Assembly (NCBI GenBank): GCA_003184365.1
Contig: NKYR01000001.1
Location: 248,001-312,000, forward strand
DNA length: 64,000 nucleotides
Direction: 5' to 3'
From: Evernia prunastri
Lineage: Eukaryota > Ascomycota > Lecanoromycetes > Lecanorales > Parmeliaceae
Below the pieces are notes generated by a model. It ran no database searches, was not told the origin of the DNA, and saw only the letters and a program-made list of their open reading frames with translations. Of the stretch, positions 1 through 11,143 are shown piece after piece (the first letter of the stretch is position 1; each line of letters opens with the position of its first letter). The position numbers and the translations under genes are program-made.

Positions 1-77
1 CATAGATACTTTTTGTCGTCATCATATGAACTGCTTCGGTTTCCCATGTTTAGATTTCAGCAGCGCAATCTTGAGCT

Positions 78-1201
78 ATGGGATATCTGTCTTGTGTTTT
101 CCTCATCTTCACCTCTGTCTCTCTTGTCCTTACAAGTCCTGCATCTCCAGCTTCGTTGAATTCTGCACTTCTCGCTTCTGCCAACTCGAAGCAAGGAAAT
201 AACGGTCTCGGCGCATCACCTCCAGAATGCAATTTTACCCAGTACGGAAGCAACGTACGCCTGCAGAGTAGTCTCAACGCTCTAGCAAAAATTCCACAGG
301 ACCCAGCCCGGACAACTTTTGAGATGAGAGAGCAGGGCCAAGAACCGGGCTGGTTCACCGTCCTACCGCAAGGGTTTATCAGTGGTACGTCATCCAAGTG
401 GCTCGTAGACACCTTTCCAGAAATCTGGCTTCAGATTTGGCTTGCGTCATTGAGCGATTTCAGGCCCGGAAGAGTTCGTTTGTTGATACTTGCTGATACC
501 TGAACATCTTTCAAATGTAGACGATGGCAAAGACTTCATCAATGTTGCTACCAAAGACAACTCACAAGTCTCGGATACCTCAAGTTGGAGGGAGATTCAA
601 TCTGCCGCCAACTCTATCATTCAAACATGTGTTTCACAGCCCAATCCACTGGGCGGTATGGTGACCGACGTAGGTGCGTCTTTCTCATCCCTTTTGCTTA
701 TGAGCCTCAAGTACTTTGTTCACTCATCTAGATTCGGAGTATCCATTCGGGGTGGCTGACGTGGGATATTGAAACTTCTAGGGGTGGAAGGGCTACTCAC
801 TGTGACAGTATCGTCCTACGACAATAGATACGTTAGCTGCATTGATCCTGCCACAGTCCAACAACGCTCGCCCGCTCGATACGAATCATGCAAATCAGTT
901 TTGAATTCAATGCCTTGGTCTGAGAATTTGATCACTTTCGGCGACGCTCCATCCCCGATCACACATGTCGAAAGACTGCCAAAGGTTTATGCGTCACGTA
1001 AGTGTTCACGATCCTTTCACGTACACAGGGATAGTTTAATGACTTGTGCTAGCGGATCGTCAATGTTTCCTACAAATTGTAATTGTTGCACCCGGCTACG
1101 AGATTGCTAGCTACAAGAGTCTGTGGGCTGCGGGTGTCGCATCGCTGGAGATGTGTACCAAACAAGGCCTGCATAGCTACGTTAAGTTGTTAGGTACGTA
1201 G
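78..1201 (+). CDS. Secreted hypothetical protein, four exons
   Basis: Exons read as 78-384, 521-673, 782-997 and 1053-1201, giving 274 residues with all phases consistent. The protein opens with a hydrophobic signal peptide (residues 1 to about 20, MGYLSCVFLIFTSVSLVLTS) and has scattered cysteines and no later membrane segment, so it is probably secreted. Two similar blocks can be seen: each has a cysteine/Asp-Gly motif (DDGKDF; PDRQCF), a Ser-Trp or Leu-Trp helix (SSWREIQSAA; KSLWAAGV) and a following conserved cysteine. From memory this layout matches a widespread uncharacterised family of small secreted ascomycete proteins; no enzymatic motif is visible. The acceptor at 781 was chosen over the one at 731 because only it keeps the reading frame open into the second block. 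A weak extra 3' exon beyond 1201 cannot be excluded. Function unknown. Confidence 0.68.
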
Positions 1202-2258
1202 ATACTTGCAATTCCAGGCATGCTGATAATCGGTGCCTCCTTGCCGACATACACATTCGATTACAAGGTCAAAGCAGAAAAACAAAACTTGGCAACTAAT
1301 AAAGCAATGGGACCGTTCACGGCTAATACTTGATTCCAGGCGTTCATCACAAGATGGCCATATTGTGGAAAGGACCAGAAAGAGAAGTCGGTTCTCTAGG
1401 AACCTCTCTCGTAAACCTCACCTCGGGTACGGTAGTGAATAATCTCACACTTTATTGAAGATGAACTTTGGCCACCGTAAGATAGAAACGAGCAGTGCAA
1501 CCCTCAATGGTAAAGAGCCAAGATAGGAATACAGCAAATAGCCTCCAACTTCCAGCTTAAGATAACAAGCGCTTCCTCCGGTGATGTTTGATGGCTTCTC
1601 AGAGCACGATTTTGCCCAACCTTATTGAAGAGTTGCTGGCCAATCCCGAAAATCCTTGGAGGAAGGAATATCGCGTTAGACGTACGATACATCCGTTGCC
1701 CGTGTGAGCTGACATGCGTGCTGTTCCTTGTCGTTATCCACACCAAAAGTATTCCCCCCCCCCGAAAGCGCATCCCACCTGAGGGCGCAACTCCACCAGA
1801 AGCGCAACTAGCCGGCGCGGAGAATAAAGATATGCAAAGTTCTCAACTCAAGGCTCTATGTTGTATGTAGCTTCTCCGAGCCCCGCCTAGCCCCGCCTAG
1901 CCCCGCCCTTTGCCATCCTTCCTTTCCCCTTACCAGACCATCAGTCACTGGCGGCGTTACCGCCCCAATTGCAAGAGAGGGAATGCGGATGCTCGGCGTC
2001 CTCATCATCCGAGCCAGGGGTATTCGTTTCCTCACTGTCGGTGTTTCGATCCCCCAACTGCGAGAGCGCTGCCCGTATTCTCAGGGTACTCATCTTCTGA
2101 GTGAGAGGTTTGTCTTCTCAGTCCTTTGAGAACTCAAGCACAGGATGTATATGCGGCTGATTCGCTTGGATCTTCGTTTGTTAATTAACAAATATCCTCA
2201 CCAATGTAGTGGCTTCATTGTGACGCATCTTGAAGATGACACGTCGTTGCCATATCTT
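1202..2258. other. Intergenic, no supported gene
   Basis: Short unrelated open frames only. It holds a run of C residues near 1757-1764 and a small tandem repeat of the ten-mer CCCCGCCTAG at 1881-1908. No family resemblance in any frame. Confidence 0.5.
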
Positions 2259-2846
2259 CTATCTTGTCACGTTCGGATGCTCTTCTCCGAGTGCCCTTAT
2301 ACTCGCATTCATGACTCGAACCTGCAGCTTCTCTGCCTCATCCCACCGTCCTTGCCTTATCCATATTGCTGCCAGATAACCCATATTGGCTAGGATTTGA
2401 GGATGTTCTTCCTTGAATACCCTAGTACTCCTGTCGATTACTTGCACCTGCAGCTCTTCTGCCTCATTCAATCTCCCTAGATGCAGATACCTATTCGCCA
2501 GAACAGTCATGGTTACCAGCGTTTCAGGATGCTCTAATCCGAAGAGTTTTTGAAGCACCTCAAGAGCTGTTTCACTGTTCGTAAGAGTAATCTCATACCG
2601 CGCTTGCATCTGATCAAATTGAGCGATATTCTGTAAAAGCGACGAATATTGCCCCAGAACATTATCGGTTATGTTTTTATACTGTATCACATATCGTGCT
2701 TGAGGTAGAAAAGCTTCACATGTCATCCATTTTTCAATGTTACTGTCCGGAAACTTGTTTGCAAGCACTCGTAGGGCTTGCTCTTGCCTACTTCTCGGCG
2801 AGTTGCTCGCTAGATCATCTATATGTATAAAAGCTTGCTTTGAATA
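2259..2846 (-). pseudogene. TPR-repeat fragment of an NLR-like (STAND) protein
   Basis: One open minus-strand frame of about 195 codons contains kinesin-light-chain-type TPR units: the spacer-and-repeat signature LFGLEHPETLVTMTVLA, EEHPQILANMGYLA and GEEHPN recurs at 42-residue spacing, with the helix GRLNEAEELQVQV / GRWDEAEKLQVRV. The upstream part (FIHIDDLASNSPRSRQEQAL) resembles the segment that follows the NB-ARC/winged-helix part in fungal NLR proteins. No NTPase or effector domain is found further upstream: the frame stops at 2847-2849, which may alternatively be an intron acceptor (CTATCTAG). Downstream it ends abruptly in the middle of a repeat. I read it as the broken 3' part of an NB-ARC-TPR gene. 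Family function (known): non-self recognition and programmed cell death; inferred only for the ancestor. Confidence 0.7.
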
Positions 2847-4503
2847 CTAGATAGATAGAAAGAACACTACAAGTTTCTCAATCTTGCTTATGCTCCGTGG
2901 ATCGACGCTCAGAGTTGATTAGTACGCTCACATCCTGCTCTTACTTCGTTTCATTACGTATTTCTTCCTAACCGCGAGCCGATTTTGATCATGAGATGTG
3001 TGTGATTCTGATATCGAAGGGACGTCTTTATAGTTAGATTTGGTCAGCTATACAACGTATCTCATCAACAAATCGGCTCACAGCCACTCTCCCTCGGTCT
3101 TCAATTCCAGTAACAAACCTATCTTGTCGGCTGACCATAAACTCGTTGCGTCTATTTGTCTGGTCTTTCTGAATGGCTGAGGTTTGTTTAATTTAAAAAA
3201 GTCTGATGTAGACCATTCGCGTTGTTGTCGATCTCGTCGTTGTGGGTGACGTTCAAGGCTGTAGAGAAGGGATTTCAAATGGTTGAATCAGATACCAAGG
3301 ATGCTAGATAATGAGATAGGTCGGCTTTTGCTGTCAGACTGAACAGCCGGAGCGAGACGAAAATGATATGGCGGTAAGAATGAACGCGGAGAGACAAGAT
3401 CCTGAATGAGCTGAGGGGCGAATGGGGGGCGAGGTTGAGGAACTAAAAAGTCGGAAGAAGTCAATGATCAAGCAAACGGCTGTAGTAGCGAAGTTCAGGA
3501 TGCTCGGGCGGTAAAAGAAAGATGGAGGCAGTGAGGTCAGCAGTAAGGATCCAGAAAAATGTCAGCATTCGGCAACAGACTGGAGCCTTCCTATGCTTGA
3601 TGACCGGTGCGGAAGGCCTACAAAGACACCCGCCTTCGTGCCCAACCCTATCAGGGCCGATCCGCTCCAAAGACGTGGACCATACTTCTCTAAGCAGCAG
3701 CTCAATGTTGTTTGCAGTATGGCAAGAGAAGACATAAAGTACGAAATGTACCCCAACTCGCGCGACCGTGGCCCCTTTAGCGAGTGACCTAGGTGAGTAG
3801 GGGTGAGACCGTAGCGACTTTCACCTTTTACATATCAAGTCCACATCAACCTGGGTGATCGTCCCTTATATGGGTAAGCCGCTGCCTAATTCCTTTTTTC
3901 CAGCAACTACGTTTCTCTTTCACGCAGGTGATTATCTAGAGTCGTTAAGTACTTGGTAGATCTGCAGCGAATACACCGAGGGCACCAACGGCTTAGGCCA
4001 TAGAAAGATGTTGCTGGCGTAATTGTACAAGCCATATCAATTGTCGTTCGCTACTGGGATTCTGATACCCTCCGCTTTTCTAAGTGATTTTGAATGGCAA
4101 CTGGGGTATCTGTCCTTCTAGTCCACTACTAAAAGTTTCAGAAGTCAAGGGAGACAGAGATTGATACTAAACGAATTAATGTTAGCCTCGCTTATGTGTA
4201 TGTGGACGATTGGAAGCAACGATAAAACTTGAATCAACGTGTATCGAAATCATTTGACATGATAGTGCTTTAAGTACAAAGATACAAGCACACTCTTCTT
4301 ATAGTACCGTTGATGAGTACGCAAGAACACACGAAAATCTAAGATAGGTATCACTGAGATATCTCCTTTCATATCTTCCACCGCGAAATGAAGAGCCCCA
4401 TTGCCTCCGTCGTCTCGTTGGACGTTCGCTTACGATTTTCGTTCAGACAAGTAAGATTAGAGACGAATAAGGATGTTGCTAAGTTGACTGCCAACTGGTC
4501 TGA
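2847..4503. other. Intergenic, no supported gene
   Basis: Only short overlapping frames without family resemblance. No NB-ARC remnant was found on the minus strand next to the TPR fragment. Confidence 0.5.
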
Positions 4504-6297
4504 TCATGAGCTCCAATACGTGTTCATCTGGGGTGATGTCATCGCCTTCCTCTTGGGCTTTGGGTCTGGCTTTTCCCCTTCCTGCCAGCTGAGTTGATGT
4601 AGATTAAAAGCATGACTTGGGCAGTGCCTTGCAAGACCCCAGCGCAGGATAGTATAGACGAACTTGCTGAATTGCTGAACATCGGCCGCCTCAGTGAGGT
4701 TTAAAATACCCAAAGAACAAAGATGAAATGACGGGGCTGACGCATGCGGCTCTGGCTTTGGTATTTGCGAGCTCTTTTTTTGTCCATCACTGCTGGCTTG
4801 ACTAGACTGTACTTTAGATCTAGGATTATACTGCACTTTCCAAACTTCGTCCTCATGCTCGTAACAGAGAAGCTCAAAATAGAGGGTGTCTTGAAGAAGC
4901 TTCGTCTTGTTCGCCTTTGGAACGGCTCTTGGGGTCGAAAACAGCTGAGAAAGAGCACGTGTAGCATGAATTGCCAACTCTTCGCGAGCGACCTGATACT
5001 GAGAACGGGGATCGGGGAAAATAACCCGAAGGAAGTCGGCGTAGGGGTTTCCTTCCGTAAGGAAAGGGAGTATAGTGCTTCGAAGACATGGAGGTATTTT
5101 TGGCTTATCGAAAAATCTAGTCTCGAAGAATGTTTGCTCAAATGCTAATCCGATCGAAAGAGTGCGGGTATTCGAACCCTCAATCCCACATGAAGATCCT
5201 CCACATGAAGACCCTCCATGTGAGGATCCTCCATGTGTAGATCCTCTCTTTGAAGACGGCTTGATAGGTTGATTTAGGGAGCTTGTCTGAAGTTCCAGTC
5301 TCAGATAAAATAGACGAGGTGACTTCTTTAGATCTTTGTCAGTGGGGAATGATTGTATTGGTGTCTGTCGGGTAAAAATCGTCGAATTTTCAGAAGAAGG
5401 GGGAAAGGGAAGAGTTATACTATGTCGTCGTTGGGTAATATGGTCCGCTGAAGTTGGGTCTAGTTCGCGTTGTTGTTCAACGTAACCGAGTGCTTTCATC
5501 GTCGCGGCTCCTGAACATTTTCCGAATAAGAGAAGCGTGATCTCACGCTCCATGTTCCGTTGGTCCCTGATATACTTCATGTCACATGCAACTGCCTCTA
5601 CCTGCTTGCTATCCATGATAGATCCATAGAAGGCCTCGCCACAGAACTCATCGCCGAGTTGAAGCTTTTGAAGCTGCTCTTCGATAGCGGGGTCTGATGG
5701 AATAGAAATCTCAGATGGTGTGATATCTGGCAGTTTGTGACAGAACAGAAACCTTGTGTTGTCTGCGGACTTGTGACAGAACTGAAGCATTGTGTTGTCT
5801 TCGTGACTAGGCATGGTTGATGTAGCTTGCCGAGGTCTTTGAGCAGCTGTGAGTCGCACGAGATCCCACAACTGCGCGATGTCTGAGTCTGGGGGTTCTG
5901 GGTTGGTAGAAAGGTGTGGTGCTGGTGGGATGGATTCTGTGGAATTCATGGAGGTAAAGAAAGTAGGTTTCATACTGGCATCTTGCATGTTATGGTGACA
6001 ACGGAGCTCTTGGGGTTGAGATGTTCTTAGCTCTGCTGAGTCTCGGCACTGAGTTGTTCTTCTAAGCTGTGTTAAGGAATGTCTATTCCGAGCAGACATC
6101 GGACTAAGAGGTTTCCTAGGATTTTGAAACGTCTTTTGCCATGTGGATTGATCAGGTTTCTTAAGAGAAGCCGTGTTTACTGAGTAATTCTGATGATCAA
6201 GATCTGTCTCTTGTGCCCTGGTAGTAGACATCTTTAAACGAGTCCAACACACATGCTGCAAATCCATAGTGGAAAGCCGTGTATTCTCATGCACCAT
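4504..6297 (-). CDS. Lineage-specific hypothetical protein, 597 residues
   Basis: Single uninterrupted frame of 597 codons, far longer than chance frames in this DNA, so probably a real gene, but I recognise no domain. The N-terminal half (about 1-180) is polar and low in complexity, rich in Ser, Thr, Pro, Gln and His. A short tandem block near residues 350-370 encodes GGSSH/GGSSC units from four 15-base repeats at 5188-5247. The C-terminal third (about 375-560) looks more globular: it has aromatic and hydrophobic periodicity and ends in a polar tail. There is no signal peptide or membrane segment. The start at 6297 is the first ATG; ATG codons at residues 11 and 23 are alternatives. Likely nuclear or cytosolic, function unknown. 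An intron inside the low-complexity half cannot be excluded. Confidence 0.5.
   Translation of the reverse strand: MVHENTRLSTMDLQHVCWTRLKMSTTRAQETDLDHQNYSVNTASLKKPDQSTWQKTFQNPRKPLSPMSARNRHSLTQLRRTTQCRDSAELRTSQPQELRCHHNMQDASMKPTFFTSMNSTESIPPAPHLSTNPEPPDSDIAQLWDLVRLTAAQRPRQATSTMPSHEDNTMLQFCHKSADNTRFLFCHKLPDITPSEISIPSDPAIEEQLQKLQLGDEFCGEAFYGSIMDSKQVEAVACDMKYIRDQRNMEREITLLLFGKCSGAATMKALGYVEQQRELDPTSADHITQRRHSITLPFPPSSENSTIFTRQTPIQSFPTDKDLKKSPRLFYLRLELQTSSLNQPIKPSSKRGSTHGGSSHGGSSCGGSSCGIEGSNTRTLSIGLAFEQTFFETRFFDKPKIPPCLRSTILPFLTEGNPYADFLRVIFPDPRSQYQVAREELAIHATRALSQLFSTPRAVPKANKTKLLQDTLYFELLCYEHEDEVWKVQYNPRSKVQSSQASSDGQKKSSQIPKPEPHASAPSFHLCSLGILNLTEAADVQQFSKFVYTILRWGLARHCPSHAFNLHQLSWQEGEKPDPKPKRKAMTSPQMNTYWSS
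5188..5247 (-). repeat. 15-base tandem repeat, four units, in coding sequence
   Basis: Four imperfect units of ACATGAAGATCCTCC type lie end to end. On the minus strand they encode a Gly-Gly-Ser-Ser-His/Cys ladder inside the 597-residue protein. The period is a multiple of three, so copy-number change would keep the frame. Confidence 0.9.
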
Positions 6298-7476
6298 GAC
6301 CGGAATTCTATAAAGTTTTGTCTACAGCTGTGAAAGAAATAAACAAGTCGGGAAAAAGAGAGAGCGAACACCGAAAGCTCGATTTCATGAAAGTCACAAA
6401 GATCGCATACCAACCCTCGCTAAGCCCTGCCCAGGTGTTCAGCGACTTTTGTCACCAATTCAAGGTATATATGCTCTTTTCTAGAGCCTCTCCTTCTATC
6501 TTCTACTCCAGTGCACTCGCTTCTTACGCATCTCGCAATCAACAGCCTCTCCTCCCCCGAAGTCTTATGGCAGCTTCGCCTCCTTCCCTGACATCAGCTG
6601 GACAGGTAGCAGAAAGAGCTAGCTAGATATCAAGTTTATGGAACGATAGGGAGACGAGCCACAAGAAAAAGAGCAATAGATCGCCCCAATGAGATTTCTA
6701 CAGCAGGGTGCTCAGAAACAAAGCCGCCTAAAGTCCAAGAAGGCGAGCGCTCAGGTCCAGCACGGTTGGCAGTCTTTCGCGCAAATGTGTAGCTACACAC
6801 GTCTGGGTTCGAATGGCTGGATAACGAGGGCCGGAGCCCGTTTCTCCCGGATGGAACCATCTCGTGCGATGGCAAGAATAAATTGTTGGGTGTATCGAGG
6901 ATGCGGTAGTCTGGTTCCGAAAGAGTATGGTTTGACTATCTCGATAGCTTTCAGAACAGCACTAGAAGACACGAGAAATATAACACCGACTACTATAGCC
7001 ACTAAGATTATCCGCGTTCGCGCGATGATTACCTCGATCGCGCGCCAATTGGGCGGCGGTCACTCTAGACTTAGAGTCTAGACTTGATGAGGGGTGATTT
7101 CGGGGTACATCTCGTATGTCTTGGCATTAAATCTTATGTTGTTGCCCATAGAACTTTGTATGCGATCACTAACATTCATTAACATCAAGTCTTCTATTCC
7201 CATCATTTGATCAATTGATCCACATTGAAGCTGTACAGCCCCGCTAATCTTCGTGGTGTAGCTATGTCTTCTGACCAGGAATCCTGCCGACTCCTACGGA
7301 GTAGGCATATTCTACTCAGAATATGAATATGACGAGAATATTCTGAATATTTCCGAATATGACTACAGAGTAATATTATACTCAGGAGCGCGGCAAGCCA
7401 GATATGGCATGTACACCCCGCGACTACGGGGGTCTGCATAAAGAATCCTACGCCAGCCCTGGTTACCTACATAATA
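6298..7476. other. Intergenic, AT-rich towards the 3' side
   Basis: No supported gene. Frames of 70-130 codons around 6640-7080 overlap on both strands and resemble nothing I know. From 7100 the sequence turns AT-rich with many GAATAT/ATATTC motifs. A small inverted repeat TCTAGAC/GTCTAGA lies near 7062-7082. Confidence 0.45.
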
Positions 7477-7849
7477 CAGTCCACCTGGGCTATAACGATA
7501 CATCGTTTCATACCACTGATATCGTAATAAACCGAATATCGGTACGTCCAAATGGCGCTAGTATGTTTCACGCTAGACATATATGCCAAGATCGAAGATT
7601 TTCAGTAAACTTCAGCCTTATATCCCTTAAATTCCCCAAATTCTATGTAAACTACGCTAAATTGTATTAGCTTCTACTTAAAGTACACCTAATCTTTAAC
7701 GATATCAGCGATTTTTCGGGTCAAATGCTAACGATATCGTTGTAGGAAAAATATCGTTATTTTACACCAAAAATAACTGTTGCATGGCTACGGTATCGCT
7801 AAAACCAGATTATCGTTATATTACGAATCGTTATAGCCCAGGTGGACTG
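7477..7849. mobile_element. MITE with 23-base terminal inverted repeats and TA target duplication
   Basis: The left end (CAGTCCACCTGGGCTATAAC, from 7477) recurs as its exact reverse complement ending at 7849; the match is 23 bases before the first mismatch. Both ends are flanked by TA (7475-7476 and 7850-7851). A terminus beginning CAG plus a TA duplication is the arrangement of Tc1/mariner (pogo/Fot1) elements. The 373-base interior is AT-rich, has no transposase frame and carries several ATCGTTA/TAACGAT motifs in both orientations. It is therefore a non-autonomous derivative. Confidence 0.88.
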
Positions 7850-8149
7850 TATAATGCTTTGTTATTCGGCCTTGCGCCTGGATCCAGCGGATCTCGGGAG
7901 CTACACTCATTTACCTTAATGGAGCTGAGGTTCTTATTTTATCCATAGGCATTTGTAAAGGCCTCCTGCTCCAGGGATTTTCTCAGAATGTAGGGCTAGG
8001 GCCCTCCGTACTGAAATCTCGGTATCGAATCAAGTACTCGTACCTTGCACATAACAAGTAACAAACCGATTGAACCCACCCCAACAAAGCCACACCTTAG
8101 CCCCCACATACCATCTCCCCTCAATTCCCACCGGCCGCCACCACCACCA

Positions 8150-8969
8150 ATGTCCCCAGCATCCCACCCCTCCTGCCCCTTCTGCGCCATCGCCCACGCC
8201 AACCCTCCCTCCTCCGCCCTCCTCCCACCCACCTCCCCCCCCTCCGCCCACCCCACCTCACCAACGCCCAACCCCACAACCGCATCCCCAAACCCGACGC
8301 CCCCGGTCGCCCACCTCATCCTCTCCACGCGCGAGCTGATCGCGTTCCTGGACCACGCGCCGATATCGCGCGGGCACGTGCTGGTCGTGGTGAGGGCGCA
8401 CCGGGAGAAGCTGGGCGATGTGCGGGTGGAGGAGGGGGAGGCGGTGGGGCGGTGGTTGGGGGTTGTGAGCCGGGCGGTTGTGGGGGCCGTGAGGGAGGGG
8501 GATGGGAGGGGAGAGGGAGGGGGAGAGGAGGAGGTCGATGTGGGGGATTGGAACGTTGTGCAGAATAATGGTGGGTGGCCGATGCGGTGGAGTCATGATG
8601 GGCACACGTGGGACTACGATAGCTAATGTTGAGGGGGGAATGACAGGAGCGCGCGCGGCCCAGGTTGTGCCTCATGTTCATTTTCACATCATACCGCGCG
8701 TGGGGGATGTACCCGAGGTGAAGGCGCGGAGCTGGACCGTGTTTGGAAAGGGGCAGAGGGAGGATCTGGATGAGGAGGATGCGGTGATGTTGGTGAGGAG
8801 GATGAGAGAGGGGTTGAAGGGGGAAGTGGAGCTGGTGAGGAGGAGGGAGGGGGAGAAGGGGGTTAGGAGGCTGTTTGGGGATGGGGCGACAACCGAGCGT
8901 GGGGATGGGAGTGGAGATGGGGATGGGGATGGGCTGTGGAAGGGAACGGGCAGGAGAAGTAAGCTGTAA
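8150..8969 (+). CDS. HIT (histidine triad) family protein
   Basis: Exons 8150-8570 and 8647-8969 give 247 residues. The intron (GTGGGT..GACAG, 76 bases) falls between the conserved QNN and the histidine triad, and removing it restores the frame. Family landmarks: CPFC near the N-terminus (Cys9, Cys12), LIAFLDHAPISRGHVLVV, then VVPHVHFHIIPR with the HxHxH triad at residues 150-154. HIT proteins hydrolyse or transfer nucleotide phosphoramidates and dinucleoside polyphosphates (Hint or Fhit/aprataxin branches); the exact substrate cannot be told here. Compared with minimal HIT proteins (about 120-150 residues) it has a Pro/Thr-rich insert (about 15-50), a Gly/Glu-rich insert and a charged Gly/Asp tail. 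Coding DNA is strikingly GC-rich and G-runs dominate the sense strand. Confidence 0.85.
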
Positions 8970-9335
8970 CGAATACACGCGTGTTTTTATATCGATGTGG
9001 CTGTTTGACTATCGTTTGACTAGCGGACATTTCGATGGAGTGCCTTTTGGGCGCCATTGTGCTGTTCATTTGCGAAACGTATGTTCGGGTTTATCCGTTG
9101 TTCTCCTTCCTATTTAGTCAATACATGTGTATGTAAGCTATAGGCAGAGCTTCTTCAAGCCTATGTATCGGACCTCAATTACGTATATGGAGTTATAGAT
9201 AGTATCGATACCTCAGTCGGGTTATTCGACGTGCTGGAATAGAGCATCCTTGACATGACTCCCCAATTGGCTTCGCCTGATCTTCTGTTGTCTTGGCTTG
9301 CAGCTCCCAACGGTATAGACGTGGCAAAAATTGCT
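8970..9335. other. 3'-to-3' spacer between HIT gene and TRM11
   Basis: The two genes converge here. Nothing beyond presumptive 3' untranslated sequence is visible. Confidence 0.5.
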
Positions 9336-11143
9336 TCATCCATCTTCAGGCGTCATCCACGCCTGTCGTTCATGTCCTAGGTCGTTTTTTAGCATTTCGA
9401 TATCTGCTTTCCGCTCTTCTCCTTTCCGGGCGATAGTGCTTTCAAGAGCACGCAACTCTTGATCTTTTTCGATAGCCCGGGTCTTAAGCTCTTCAAGCTT
9501 TTTCTGCTTAGCTAGAAGTGTATCTGAGGTGATGCTCTCGTTGGATCCTAGCGGACTTCTCAACTCGACAGTGGGTACCTCTTTTGGGTCTGGACTTGCC
9601 GCTGAAGGTTTGAAGCCTTCAAAATACTGGTGGAGACTTTCAGCGAGTCCAGATTTCGATATATATAAACGAGGTTGCTTACCCTTTTCCTGAACGCATT
9701 AAGATCATTTGCATTGCTCCCTCTCACAGCTTCCCTTTGCTGCAGGCTCAGATTTCCTGTGACTTCAGAATCAGGTAGCCTCCGATACGTCAAAAGCCTT
9801 CTTGACCCTTTTTTTTGGTTCGTCAGTAGAGCATGCAATAAGTGTAGGGGAATACGAACATTTGTTGAATTTCTGCACACAGACACTGACGAGACCTAAG
9901 CATGGATGTGCTGGAATACCCAAGACTACATCTTCATCATTCGCAGTGGGCATCCATAAAGAGAGCCTGCCATCGTCGACTAGCATGAAGGCAGCAAATT
10001 CAAGCAGATCATCCAGCATGGCTTCGAGGCTGTAAGGCTTCTTTGGGGGGTAATATCTGTCACCTCTGCCAACGTCAGCAATGGGAAAGATCATGAAGAA
10101 TTACCCGTACAAGTGTGATGCCTCCCCGTTAATAAAGACGACTTCCTTCCCACTCCCATCCTTGGTCCCTAGAACTTTAAGACCCTCTCTTACCCCGTAT
10201 GGTGGGTCACCAACTATACCATCAAGCCATCTCCCTTTCCTGAGTGGACTATGGGTCAAATCGGAGATGAATCCATCAATGTATCTATCAAGCAAACCAT
10301 ATTGTCGAAAGTTGGTCGTAATGTCTTTGTCATTCTTACCTCGAATCATCCGTCCATCAATGTCAGACCCCATAGTCCTAGCGCCGAAATGTGAACAAGC
10401 AATAGGAAAACTGCCTGTGCCAACGAAAGGGTCGTAGAATATTTTATCTGGAGCAGCGAGAGTAAGATTAGCTGTCAGAAGAGCGAGCTCTGAATCCATG
10501 GATGTAGTGTTGATGTAGTCTCTTGTCTTCAAGCTGTAATCAACGATTGCATGCCGTGAACTACCACCTAAGTATCTGCCAAGGTAGATTTGCTTAGGAT
10601 TCGTCGTGTTGTGCTCGTACTCCTCAAATATGGTGAAAGTGTGGTCTGCATCTCGCATACGAATAGGGCCGTTGAAGCCCATGTATCTGAAAGACTCGAT
10701 GATACCCTTCTGTTCGAGTAATGTTCGGGAGCCGGAGAAAGTGTCGAACTCAAACTTGAAAGAGCAGGTTTGATACTGCGACCATCTACCTCTTGTGCGC
10801 TTGACATTGTCTGCATGGAGATCTTCGTACTTTTGCCCTCTACCCCAGAGCTCGTAGATACCTTTGCTTGAGATGCTGCGGCTCAGGAGAGATCTTGCGG
10901 CTGCCTCATCCTTTAGGCGGACTATCGAGTATGGAGACTGTACAGATCAGATGGACTTCTTTCATGGATTGTTAATCAATAGGGTTACGACAGAGAACCA
11001 TGATTTCAGCCGAAAAGCTCAAGACATACACTTTCACTGTAAAAAAGGAATTCAACATTGACATTTGTAAGTAGGGCCAACGCCTCGATCTCGGGCTTAC
11101 GAAAGGTCTCATGAATTTGTACGAAACGAATGAGGAAATCCAT
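9336..11143 (-). CDS. TRM11: tRNA (guanine(10)-N2)-methyltransferase catalytic subunit Trm11
   Basis: Five minus-strand exons: 11143-11030, 10937-10111, 10065-9860, 9807-9683 and 9626-9336, in total 520 residues with consistent phases. The N-terminus (MDFLIRFVQIHETFRKPEIE) and following part correspond to the THUMP-type RNA-binding region. The Rossmann methyltransferase follows, with the SAM motif DPFVGTGSFPIA and the catalytic motif GDPPYGVREG, the DPPY signature of exocyclic-amine methyltransferases. LWMPTANDEDV and FNKWSRRLLTYRRLPDSEV are highly typical of Trm11; they appear only after splicing. With Trm112 as partner the family makes m2G10 in cytosolic tRNAs. The donor of the second intron is ambiguous (45 or 39 bases). 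The last about 80 residues are a charged, heptad-like coiled-coil extension (LEELKTRAIEKDQELRALES). Confidence 0.92.

Noticed and set aside
5160..5185. GGTTCGAAT-like motif resembling a tRNA T-loop
   Set aside because: It lies inside the long 597-codon frame and has no surrounding cloverleaf.
8316..8978. 220-codon Pro/His-rich minus-strand frame over the HIT gene
   Set aside because: It is the antisense of G-rich coding sequence and has no motif; the HIT triad proves the plus strand.
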